Assembly: GCA_902489515.1 (NCBI GenBank)
Contig: CABUAL010000017.1
Location: forward strand, 1 to 13,779
DNA from: an uncultured Collinsella sp.
GTDB taxonomy: Bacteria; Actinomycetota; Coriobacteriia; Coriobacteriales; Coriobacteriaceae
Reading direction: 5' to 3'
Length of the DNA: 13,779 nucleotides
The translations under genes and the position numbers were made by a program. The number at the start of each line of letters is the position of its first letter. The stretch's first letter is position 1. Below, in pieces: positions 1 through 5,578 of this stretch. The notes under the pieces are model-generated. The model saw only the letters and a list, made by a program, of their open reading frames with translations, had not been told where the DNA came from and did no database searches.

Positions 1-1
1 C

Positions 2-931
2 TCAGGGCATCGACGCGTCATCAGCCACTTTTTCCTCAAGTTCTCCGAACTCAACGGAATAGAGTCTGCGGTCCACTTGGCACGGCGCGGCGGTGCCAAA
101 AAAGCAAAAGACAGCGTACTCGTCAGCTCTCTTGAACTGGTTGCCGCGGGCAACCCCGTTCTTGTTTATGGTGATTGAAACCGTCTGAATACCGGTCGCG
201 TTGGGAAAAACGCTCTCTAAAAGAAGCTCAAGCCTTGCGTACTCCTTCTCGTCAATCGTCACGATGAGTACGGAATCGTTGGGGTTGAGCAGCTGCTTGG
301 CGAGCTTAAGGCGGCGCTCCATGAAGGCAAGCCACTTGGAGTGGCGATAGGCGTCGGAGCCGTCAACGTAATCGTTGTTGTATTTCCAGTCGCGAGCGCC
401 AGTGTTATAGGGTGGGTCAATATATATGCAGTCCACTTTGCCTGCATAGGCAAAGGCCAAGGTTTCAAGAGCATGGTAGTTTTCGCCGTTAATGACTACT
501 TGATAGGGCTTATCGCCAGCGCGCTCAACACGCCCAGTCTCTTTGAGGCCAGCATAAATCGGCTGGTCATATTCAGCAACAGACACGACATCGTCGACAG
601 CAACGGAGCGGGGCTCACATTCGTTTTCGTCATATGAGGGCGATTGATATGGCTTTAGATCAGCAACCCCCCCCCGAACGGCATTTACCAACCATAGCAG
701 TTGGGAGCTAGAGTCCTCTTTTTTACCACGCTCGGGAAGCACCTGTACGACATCGCCCTTCATGACAGGTTTGCCATAAAGGCGAAGTCGCTCTGGACGG
801 TTGTGTTCAAATACAAGCCCAAACTGGCGCTGCGCCGCAAAGGCGCGGATGTCGGCAGCGAGCTGACGATCGCCCAGCTTGACAGCGCGATCAACAAGGT
901 TCTGAACGACTGCTTGCGCCGTCTGAGACAT
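2..931 (-). CDS. N-terminal half of a DPPY-type (type III Mod-like) adenine DNA methyltransferase; stops at window edge
   Basis: This ORF would transfer a methyl group from S-adenosylmethionine to adenine N6. The SAM/catalytic signature IDPPYNTG is at residues 171-178. It is preceded by GENYHALETL and followed by a KWLAFMERRLKLAKQLL helix, the order seen in type III Mod and related beta-class enzymes. Residues 35-95 form an N-terminal extension of unknown role. I chose the ATG at 931 because a GGGGGAG Shine-Dalgarno (937-943) lies 5 nt upstream and the start overlaps the stop of the RHH gene; the GTG at 949 lies inside that gene. The ORF ends at TGA 2-4 after 309 residues, whereas Mod enzymes are usually about 550-700 aa, so the second half and any target-recognition region are missing or frameshifted. 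A run of nine G residues on the coding strand lies at 667-675, inside codons for Arg-Gly-Gly-Val. Any partner nuclease or helicase would lie left of the window. Confidence 0.8.
   Translation of the reverse strand: MSQTAQAVVQNLVDRAVKLGDRQLAADIRAFAAQRQFGLVFEHNRPERLRLYGKPVMKGDVVQVLPERGKKEDSSSQLLWLVNAVRGGVADLKPYQSPSYDENECEPRSVAVDDVVSVAEYDQPIYAGLKETGRVERAGDKPYQVVINGENYHALETLAFAYAGKVDCIYIDPPYNTGARDWKYNNDYVDGSDAYRHSKWLAFMERRLKLAKQLLNPNDSVLIVTIDEKEYARLELLLESVFPNATGIQTVSITINKNGVARGNQFKRADEYAVFCFFGTAAPCQVDRRLYSVEFGELEEKVADDASMP
667..675 (-). repeat. Poly-G (G9) homopolymer inside the methyltransferase ORF
   Basis: Nine consecutive C on the plus strand read as G9 on the coding strand, about 85 codons after the start. 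With nine bases the frame continues into the DPPY motif. A gain or loss of one base would shift the frame before the catalytic site. Such tracts in methyltransferase genes are the classic substrate of slipped-strand phase variation. Confidence 0.85.
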
Positions 932-1098
932 CACTTCTCCCCCTTGCACTTCTCGTCAATCCATTCGCGCAGGACTTTAGCCACCGTCTTATCCTGGCGC
1001 GCGGCATAGGACTTAAGAGCCCGCTTATCCTCGCGGGTTATCGAGAGCGTGAACTTATCCAGCTCCCTTTCGGCATGAACAGCCTGATCTTCCTCCAT
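931..1098 (-). CDS. Small ribbon-helix-helix (CopG/Arc-like) protein upstream of the methyltransferase
   Basis: This is a 55-residue protein. It opens with MEEDQAVHAERELDK, followed by a short beta-strand-like stretch (KFTLSI, 15-20), a first helix (TREDKRALKSYAARQ, 21-35), a polar turn (DKTVA) and a second helix (KVLREWIDEK). That is the layout of RHH DNA-binding proteins, which bind DNA as dimers through the strand. The ATG at 1098 has a strong GGAGGGG ribosome site 5 nt upstream. Its TGA (931-933) overlaps the methyltransferase ATG by one base (TGATG), so the two genes are probably translationally coupled. RHH proteins of this size act as antitoxins or as local repressors. The repeats at 1163-1184 are a plausible operator. 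Confidence is good that the gene is real and RHH-like, lower for its exact role. Confidence 0.75.
   Translation of the reverse strand: MEEDQAVHAERELDKFTLSITREDKRALKSYAARQDKTVAKVLREWIDEKCKGEK
937..943 (-). promoter_or_regulatory. Ribosome binding site deciding the methyltransferase start
   Basis: GGGGGAG on the minus strand sits 5 nt before the ATG at 931 and lies inside the 3' end of the RHH gene. It favours the ATG over the in-frame GTG at 949, which has no comparable site. Confidence 0.65.
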
Positions 1099-1148
1099 GG
1101 TCGCCCCTCCGAATTGACCTGTTCTACGTTCCTTAATTGACCGAAATC

Positions 1149-1154
1149 ATTTTA
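1149..1154 (-). promoter_or_regulatory. Possible -10 element for the RHH-methyltransferase operon
   Basis: TAAAAT on the minus strand matches five of six consensus -10 bases. No good -35 hexamer is seen; the -35 position falls within the TACGTAAT array, so a bound protein would compete with RNA polymerase. Confidence 0.35.
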
Positions 1155-1162
1155 CTTCAGAA

Positions 1163-1184
1163 TACGTAATTACGTAATTACGTA
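1163..1184. repeat. Triple direct repeat of TACGTAAT (putative RHH operator)
   Basis: TACGTA occurs at 1163-1168, 1171-1176 and 1179-1184, exactly 8 bp apart, joined by AT. Each junction also forms the palindrome ATTACGTAAT. The array lies 65-86 bp upstream of the RHH start, just upstream of a -10-like TAAAAT. RHH dimers typically bind tandem short repeats side by side, so autoregulation is a reasonable inference. Confidence 0.6.
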
Positions 1185-1286
1185 GGCCAATTTGAGCCAT
1201 GCAGCACTCAATCACTAGTCAGTATTCGTTGGCGAATCGTTGGGGATAACGAATATATCGAGGTAGACAGCCGTTTTTACCGTCTG

Positions 1287-1336
1287 TGAGTACCAGCAAA
1301 TCGATACTCAAAACGTCGTGAGTACATTTTGAGTAC
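1287..1336. repeat. Cluster of TGAGTAY motifs with an inverted pair
   Basis: TGAGTAC occurs at 1287-1293, 1319-1325 and 1330-1336, and its complement ATACTCA at 1304-1310. The outer pair TACTCAAAA (1305-1313) and TTTTGAGTA (1327-1335) is a perfect 9-bp inverted repeat with a 13-nt loop. GAGTACCAG occurs twice (1288-1296, 1331-1339). Function unknown: protein-binding site or hairpin repeat. Confidence 0.55.
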
Positions 1337-1535
1337 CAGTCCGAGCGGCCTCTCGCGGGCGGACGCAATCTGCCGGTCAGCATTAATTAGAAATAAATTG
1401 ATGACGTTGCTTCGGTAATTGAAAGCACTTTAAAACATACCAGCAAACAATAATCCCAGCTAAACAGCTTGAGAGATTGCGTGACTGGTTTGCATGTACC
1501 ACATACACCACAATGCACAAGCACCCATGGCACGC

Positions 1536-1573
1536 AAATAAAAAACGAGGGAGGCCGTATCCGGCCTCCCTCG
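1536..1573 (-). terminator. Rho-independent terminator of guaA
   Basis: A perfect 12-bp stem (CGAGGGAGGCCG at 1546-1557 with its complement at 1562-1573, loop of 4) is followed on the minus strand by TTTTTTATTT. It starts about 15 bp after the guaA stop codon. Confidence 0.92.
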
Positions 1574-1587
1574 CAAAGGGCTATTTA

Positions 1588-3186
1588 CTATTCCCACTCG
1601 ATGGTCGCGGGCGGCTTGGACGTGATGTCGTAGCACACGCGGTTGGCGCCGGGAACCTCGGCCACGATACGGCCGGAGATGCGGGCCAGAACATCGTAGG
1701 GCAGCTTGGCCCAGTCGGCGGTCATGGCATCGCTGGACTCGACGGCACGCAGGATGATCGGACGCTGGTAGGTGCGCTCGTCGCCCATAACGCCGACGGA
1801 CTTGATGTCGGGCAGGACCGCGAAATACTGCCAGCAGCTGTGCTCGGAGTTGCGCTCGCCGGTCTGCTCAAACAGACGCTGGTTGTAGGCGTCGAGCTCC
1901 TCGCGCACAATAGCATCGGCGTTCTTGAGGATCTCGAGCTTCTCCTTGTCGACCGCACCGATGATGCGGATGGCCAGGCCCGGGCCCGGGAAGGGCTGAC
2001 GGAACACGATGTGACCCGGCAGGCCCAGCGCCAGACCAAGCGCGCGGACCTCGTCCTTAAAGAAGTGGTCGAGCGGCTCAATGAGGTCGAAGTGCACGCC
2101 CTCGGGGAACGGGATCAGGTTGTGATGGCTCTTGATAGTGGCCGTCTTGCCGCCCGTCTTGCGAGCGCCGGACTCGATGATGTCGGGGTAGATAGTGCCC
2201 TGAGCCAGGTACTTGACCGGCTTGCCGTCGGTCTCGAGCTGCTGCGCCACGGCGAAGAACTCTTTCCAGAACTGCGTACCGATGATACGGCGCTTCTCCT
2301 CGGGCTCGGTCACGCCGGCCAGAAGCTCGGCGTAGCGGTCCTCGGCATGAACGTGGATAAAGTCGACGTCAAATTGCTTGGTGAAGACCTCCTCCACCTG
2401 CTCGGGCTCGCCCTTGCGCAGCAGGCCGTGGTTGATGAACACGCAGGTCATCTGCTTGCCCACGGCGCGGGCGCCCAGCGCAGCCACGACGGAGGAGTCG
2501 ACGCCGCCGGACAGGGCCAGAATCACGCGGTCGTTGCCGACCTTCTCGCGGAACTCAGCCGTCATGGTCTCGACCAGGTTGTCCATGCTCCAGTTGGGCT
2601 CCAGGCCGCAGATCTCAAACAGGAAGTTGCTCAGCAGCTGCTGACCATACTCGGAGTGCTTGACCTCGGGGTGGAACTGCGTGGTGAAGATCTTGCGCTC
2701 GACGCACTCCATGGCAGCAACCGGGCACACGTCGGTGCTGGCGGTAACGGTAAAGCCCTCGGGCACCTCGGACACGGCGTCGCGGTGGCTCATCCACACG
2801 GTCTGCTCCATGGGCGTGGAGTTAAAGAGCTTGGCGCCGGCCGTGCGCGTGATAGTGGCGCGGCCGTACTCGCCCACCTCGGAGTGGCCGACCTTGCCGC
2901 CGAGCGTCACGGCCGTGATCTGATGGCCGTAGCAAAAGCCCAGGACGGGAAGGCCCAGGTCAAAGATGGCGGGATCGATAGACGGAGCGTCCTCGGCATA
3001 CACGGAAGCCGGGCCGCCGGAAAGGATGAGCGCAGAGGCGTTCATCTCGCGAATCTCGTCGGCCGAGATGTCGCAGGGGACGATCTCGGAATACACGTTG
3101 AGGTCGCGGACGCGACGGGCAATGAGCTGACCGTACTGCGCACCAAAGTCGAGTACGAGGACCTTTGCGGAAGCCTTTTGATCCAT
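1588..3186 (-). CDS. guaA: GMP synthase (glutamine-hydrolysing)
   Basis: GuaA converts XMP, ATP and glutamine to GMP in the last step of guanine nucleotide synthesis, in the cytoplasm. The class I glutamine amidotransferase domain is at the N-terminus: oxyanion-side motif SGGPASVY near 56-63, nucleophile Cys85 in GFCYGHQ, and His172/Glu174 in QFHPEV. The ATP-pyrophosphatase domain follows, with the PP-loop SGGVDSS at 226-232. The C-terminal dimerisation/XMP-binding domain ends in KPPATIEWE. The 532 residues match the family (about 510-540). The start is the ATG at 3186 (MDQKASAKV), with GAGGGGG just upstream; the in-frame codons further upstream extend past the family's N-terminus. The gene is monocistronic, followed by a strong terminator and divergent from ansA. 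All catalytic residues are present. Confidence 0.97.
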   Translation of the reverse strand: MDQKASAKVLVLDFGAQYGQLIARRVRDLNVYSEIVPCDISADEIREMNASALILSGGPASVYAEDAPSIDPAIFDLGLPVLGFCYGHQITAVTLGGKVGHSEVGEYGRATITRTAGAKLFNSTPMEQTVWMSHRDAVSEVPEGFTVTASTDVCPVAAMECVERKIFTTQFHPEVKHSEYGQQLLSNFLFEICGLEPNWSMDNLVETMTAEFREKVGNDRVILALSGGVDSSVVAALGARAVGKQMTCVFINHGLLRKGEPEQVEEVFTKQFDVDFIHVHAEDRYAELLAGVTEPEEKRRIIGTQFWKEFFAVAQQLETDGKPVKYLAQGTIYPDIIESGARKTGGKTATIKSHHNLIPFPEGVHFDLIEPLDHFFKDEVRALGLALGLPGHIVFRQPFPGPGLAIRIIGAVDKEKLEILKNADAIVREELDAYNQRLFEQTGERNSEHSCWQYFAVLPDIKSVGVMGDERTYQRPIILRAVESSDAMTADWAKLPYDVLARISGRIVAEVPGANRVCYDITSKPPATIEWE

Positions 3187-3260
3187 GGTTCCCCCTCTTG
3201 TTGGCGGGGAGCCGGTGCCCACCCGCGTGAATGAACGAAAATAGCCTTCATAGTGTACAC

Positions 3261-3266
3261 GTTATA
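3261..3266 (-). promoter_or_regulatory. Possible guaA -10 element
   Basis: TATAAC on the minus strand matches five of six -10 bases and lies about 75 bp upstream of the guaA start. The -35 position is poor. The adjacent palindrome GTGTACAC (3253-3260) would cover the transcription start. No purine riboswitch signature was seen in the leader. Confidence 0.3.
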
Positions 3267-3346
3267 TGGGGTTTCTCGCCCCTCGCAGCCATCAGCGCAC
3301 GGCAAACGCACGACCTGGGCCCCTATTTGACGGCAATTGAAGTGTT

Positions 3347-3379
3347 TTCAAACGTTACAGATGATGTAATACGTTTGAA
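3347..3379. promoter_or_regulatory. Dyad operator-like site over the ansA promoter
   Basis: TTCAAACGT (3347-3355) and ACGTTTGAA (3371-3379) form a perfect 9-bp inverted repeat around a 15-nt spacer. The spacer contains a further nested TTAC/GTAA pair. The right arm overlaps the proposed -35 hexamer of ansA, which suits repression by a dimeric or tetrameric regulator. Confidence 0.55.
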
Positions 3380-3402
3380 CATTGGACGCCCTGTGCCACA
3401 AT
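3375..3402 (+). promoter_or_regulatory. Probable ansA promoter
   Basis: TTGAAC (3375-3380) and CACAAT (3397-3402) are separated by 16 bp. Each matches four of six consensus bases. Transcription would begin near 3409, about 45 nt before the ansA start. Confidence 0.4.
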
Positions 3403-3453
3403 ACTGCCGAACGACTCCGCCTCTGCGGCGGCAAATACGATAGGAATACCAGC

Positions 3454-4467
3454 ATGAAGCGCATCCTTCTCATCGCCACGGGCGGCACCATCGCATCGAC
3501 CGAGGACGGCAACGGCCTCTCCCCCGCCCTGACCGGTGAGGAGCTCGCCCAGAGCGTCCCCGAGATCTCGGGCCTCTGCGAGCTCGACGTCGTGCAGCCC
3601 ATGAACATCGACAGCACCAACATGCGCCCCAGCGACTGGATGTGTATCCGCGACGTCATCGTCAAGGGCTATGCCGACCACGACGGATTCGTGATTCTAC
3701 ACGGCACCGACACCATGAGCTACACCGCGGCGGCGCTTTCCTATCTGATTCAGGACAGCCCTAAGCCTATCGTGCTCACCGGCTCGCAAAAGCCCATGGG
3801 CAATCCCTTTACCGACGCCAAGCTCAACCTGTACCAGAGCCTGCTCTATGCGCTCGACGAGCATTCGCACGACGTTTCGATCGTGTTTGGCGGCGTAGCC
3901 ATTGCCGGCACGCGCGCCCGCAAGCAGCGCACCATGAGCTTTAACGCGTTCATTAGCGTCAACTATCCGCCCATTGCCTACATCCGCAACGACCGCATCG
4001 TGCGCAACGGGCTCCACGGCACGCATCAGGGCGAAAACCCGGTGCGTTTCTACGACAGCATCAACCCACGCGTGTTTGTCCTTAAGCTTACGCCCGGCGT
4101 GAACCCGGGCATCCTCGACGCCCTTGCCGACAGCTACGACGCCGTGATTCTGGAGACCTTTGGCATTGGCGGTATTCCCGAGTTTGGCGAGTCCGGCGAG
4201 TCGTTCCAAGAGGCAATTTTCCGCTGGGTCGATTCGGGTCGCACCGTCGTTATGACCACGCAGGTCCCCGAAGAGGGCCTCGATCTGGGCGTTTATGAGG
4301 TCGGCCGCGCTTACGCCGATCATCCGGGCATTCTGCGCGGCGATGATATGACCACCGAGACGCTCGTGGCCAAAACCATGTGGGCACTCGGCCAGTCACG
4401 TGATGCGGCCGAGATTCAGCGCCTGTTCTACAGCCAAGTCAACCACGACCGCATCCCGATGGCGTAA
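3454..4467 (+). CDS. ansA: L-asparaginase, cytoplasmic type I-like
   Basis: The enzyme hydrolyses L-asparagine to aspartate and ammonia. The first active-site motif IATGGTIAST lies at residues 7-16, with the probable nucleophile Thr12. A substrate-binding DST lies at 53-55, and the second motif HGTDTM at 83-88 carries the Thr85-Asp86 pair. There is no signal peptide, and 337 residues match the cytoplasmic E. coli AnsA class (338 aa) rather than secreted AnsB. The start is the ATG at 3454: the family begins with a short lysine-led strand straight into TGGTIA, and an AGGA lies about 8 nt upstream. A TTG-led extension to 3382 runs through the promoter and is rejected. The gene is transcribed divergently from guaA and convergently with the XRE gene. 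Confidence 0.93.
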   Translation: MKRILLIATGGTIASTEDGNGLSPALTGEELAQSVPEISGLCELDVVQPMNIDSTNMRPSDWMCIRDVIVKGYADHDGFVILHGTDTMSYTAAALSYLIQDSPKPIVLTGSQKPMGNPFTDAKLNLYQSLLYALDEHSHDVSIVFGGVAIAGTRARKQRTMSFNAFISVNYPPIAYIRNDRIVRNGLHGTHQGENPVRFYDSINPRVFVLKLTPGVNPGILDALADSYDAVILETFGIGGIPEFGESGESFQEAIFRWVDSGRTVVMTTQVPEEGLDLGVYEVGRAYADHPGILRGDDMTTETLVAKTMWALGQSRDAAEIQRLFYSQVNHDRIPMA

Positions 4468-4480
4468 TTCAGTTGTCGAC

Positions 4481-4502
4481 GGGTATCCCCTATTCGATAC
4501 CC
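4481..4502. terminator. Weak hairpin between convergent ansA and XRE genes
   Basis: GGGTATC (4481-4487) and GATACCC (4496-4502) form a 7-bp inverted repeat with an 8-nt loop. It overlaps the last codons of the XRE gene. No T-run follows on either strand, so it is at most a weak or factor-dependent terminator. Confidence 0.3.
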
Positions 4503-4708
4503 TCGAGAAGCTCTGACACCGTCATGCCGAGTGCGGGCGCGATCTTAAATAGAACCTTGAGCGTGAAATTTGCCGTCCCATCTTCGATTCGGTCGAGGTA
4601 GGGTCGGCTGATTCCTGTCGCCACACAAAAATCAACCTTGGAGATACCAAGGTCCCTGCGTGTCTCTTCGACCCGCCTGCCAAGAATCTGTTTCGCACGT
4701 TCGTCCAT
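4490..4708 (-). CDS. Small XRE-family helix-turn-helix regulator
   Basis: This 72-residue single-domain protein is a typical Cro/C1 fold. The segment from LGISKVDFCVATGISRPYL through RIEDGTANFTLKVLFKIAPALGMTVSELLEG covers the HTH and the last two helices. The ATG at 4708 is the only usable start in frame; the upstream sequence has no clear Shine-Dalgarno, so translation may be weak. There is no adjacent toxin-like ORF on the same strand. The divergent neighbour at 4785 shares the intergenic palindrome, so it is the likely co-regulated target. It could be an orphan antitoxin or a simple autorepressor. Confidence 0.85.
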   Translation of the reverse strand: MDERAKQILGRRVEETRRDLGISKVDFCVATGISRPYLDRIEDGTANFTLKVLFKIAPALGMTVSELLEGIE

Positions 4709-4737
4709 GCAGCCGAGTTTGAAATGGAGCCGAACAT

Positions 4738-4761
4738 AAACGTAAACTATAGTTTACGTTT
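4738..4761. promoter_or_regulatory. Perfect 24-bp palindrome, bidirectional operator/promoter
   Basis: The 24 bp are perfectly self-complementary (core GTAAACTATAGTTTAC). The centre reads TATAGT on both strands, a five-of-six -10 match in each direction. It lies 30 bp upstream of the XRE start and 24 bp upstream of the divergent gene. No strong -35 is seen on either side. It is most simply the XRE protein's own operator, placed to silence both genes. Confidence 0.7.
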
Positions 4762-4784
4762 TCCCGAATACACAGGAGTTTTCT

Positions 4785-5174
4785 ATGTCGGGTTCTTCGG
4801 TCCGCATGTACCGAGCCACGCTTCGCACAAACAGCGCGCCGCCCAAGCTCGTCGTCGTTGAAGCTGAATGCCTTTCGCCCGATGAGCGCACAGCATTTGC
4901 ATTGCTATCAAGTCGCGTCGCCGCCGTTCTGGTCCCTTGCCCGGCGCGAGGTGAACTTGCCATCCGATGCCAAACGCACGGCTGCTCGCTCAATCAGGCT
5001 GCCGTAATCGCAACCAACCAACGCGGCCTGCCGCTCCTTTTAGAAGCCGGCATAGCACTCGCCCTTCGCGGCGCCGGATACGAAAACGAGGCCGCCGCCG
5101 ATGCAGTCTTTCAACCACGATCGAGCGGCGGCCTCGCAGCAGCCATCGAATATGCTTGCAGGCTCGTTGCCTAA
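4785..5174 (+). CDS. Unknown protein resembling the C-terminal part of a Cof-type HAD phosphatase without catalytic residues
   Basis: This is a 129-residue cytoplasmic protein with a strong AGGAG site 6 nt before the ATG. The order of segments matches, from memory of the family, the end of the cap plus the last third of the core in Cof-type HAD hydrolases: a strand and helix (PKLVVVEAECLSPDERTAFA, 20-39), a strand at 45-50, a helix where the motif III lysine region would be, then ATNQRGLPLLLEAGIALAL at 76-94 in the place of the Mg-binding GD-x2-ND-x-P-x-L segment. It ends in AAADAVFQPRSSGGLAAAIE, the usual HAD tail. Both acidic pairs are replaced (AT and RG), and the N-terminal nucleophile half is absent. 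It is divergent from the XRE gene over a shared palindrome and convergent with the DUF1648 gene 9 nt away. The fold assignment is inference; a functional binding protein or a decaying remnant are both possible. Confidence 0.6.
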   Translation: MSGSSVRMYRATLRTNSAPPKLVVVEAECLSPDERTAFALLSSRVAAVLVPCPARGELAIRCQTHGCSLNQAAVIATNQRGLPLLLEAGIALALRGAGYENEAAADAVFQPRSSGGLAAAIEYACRLVA

Positions 5175-5183
5175 AAGGACAAG

Positions 5184-5567
5184 CTAGAAACCAAAGCCAA
5201 AGCCCGTTCCGGTAATCGCCGAGTACATAAAGTAAACGTTGATCACGTTGAGGAACACACCCGTAATGCAACCGTTGCGCAGGTAGCGCTCGCACACGAT
5301 GCGCGCCATGGCGGCGGAGTCGTCATTGTTCTTGGCTTGGCGTCCCGCCGTAAAGTACGTCGCCACGCTCAGCAGCAGATTGAGTACCGGCAGTGCCAGC
5401 AGCTCGTAGCTCTTACCCCAGCGCGTCACCTCGCCGGCGGCGTTAAACTTCGTTGCCACCTCGGGGCCAATGTTGGGGATAACACACGCTGCGACCACCA
5501 GCGGAATCACCGCAAGTACGAGCAGCGCAATACCCATGTAGCCAGCTTTTTTGCCATATTTGAACAT
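5184..5567 (-). CDS. DUF1648-like small membrane protein
   Basis: This 127-residue integral membrane protein has three likely transmembrane helices: about 11-31 (MGIALLVLAVIPLVVAACVI), 55-73 and 98-120. Between the first two lies ATKFNAAGEVTRWGKS, the outward-facing signature of DUF1648 domains, the segment found in SdpI-type immunity proteins. It lacks the C-terminal SdpI helices, so a specific immunity role cannot be claimed. The start at 5567 has AAGGA about 9 nt upstream. It begins 11 nt after the ychF stop on the same strand, so the two are probably co-transcribed. The C-terminus is glycine/phenylalanine rich (GTGFGFGF). Confidence 0.75.
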   Translation of the reverse strand: MFKYGKKAGYMGIALLVLAVIPLVVAACVIPNIGPEVATKFNAAGEVTRWGKSYELLALPVLNLLLSVATYFTAGRQAKNNDDSAAMARIVCERYLRNGCITGVFLNVINVYFMYSAITGTGFGFGF

Positions 5568-5578
5568 ATGCGTCGTCC

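Larger units (their letters stand above)
1099..1587. other. Gene-free region between the modification locus and guaA
   Basis: No credible coding sequence is seen. It is AT-richer than the flanking housekeeping genes. It contains the TACGTAAT array (1163-1184), an 8-bp inverted repeat TATTCGTT/AACGAATA (1223-1230 and 1248-1255), a cluster of TGAGTAC/T motifs (1287-1336) with the inverted repeat TACTCAAAA/TTTTGAGTA, and the guaA terminator (1536-1573). It may be the junction of an acquired modification locus. Confidence 0.6.

Noticed and set aside
341..637. 98-codon plus-strand frame opposite the methyltransferase
   Set aside because: The DPPY-containing frame on the minus strand explains this stretch.
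1477..3234. 585-codon plus-strand frame opposite guaA
   Set aside because: It is a shadow of guaA created by GC-rich third positions; its translation is low-complexity Leu/Gly/His/Val-rich and shows no family.
3187..3330. Purine riboswitch upstream of guaA
   Set aside because: The leader lacks the conserved purine-aptamer junction sequences; only a short GGGG/CCCC hairpin is present.
4490..5174. Classical type II toxin-antitoxin pair
   Set aside because: The genes are divergent rather than in tandem, and the partner resembles a HAD C-terminal domain, not a known toxin fold.
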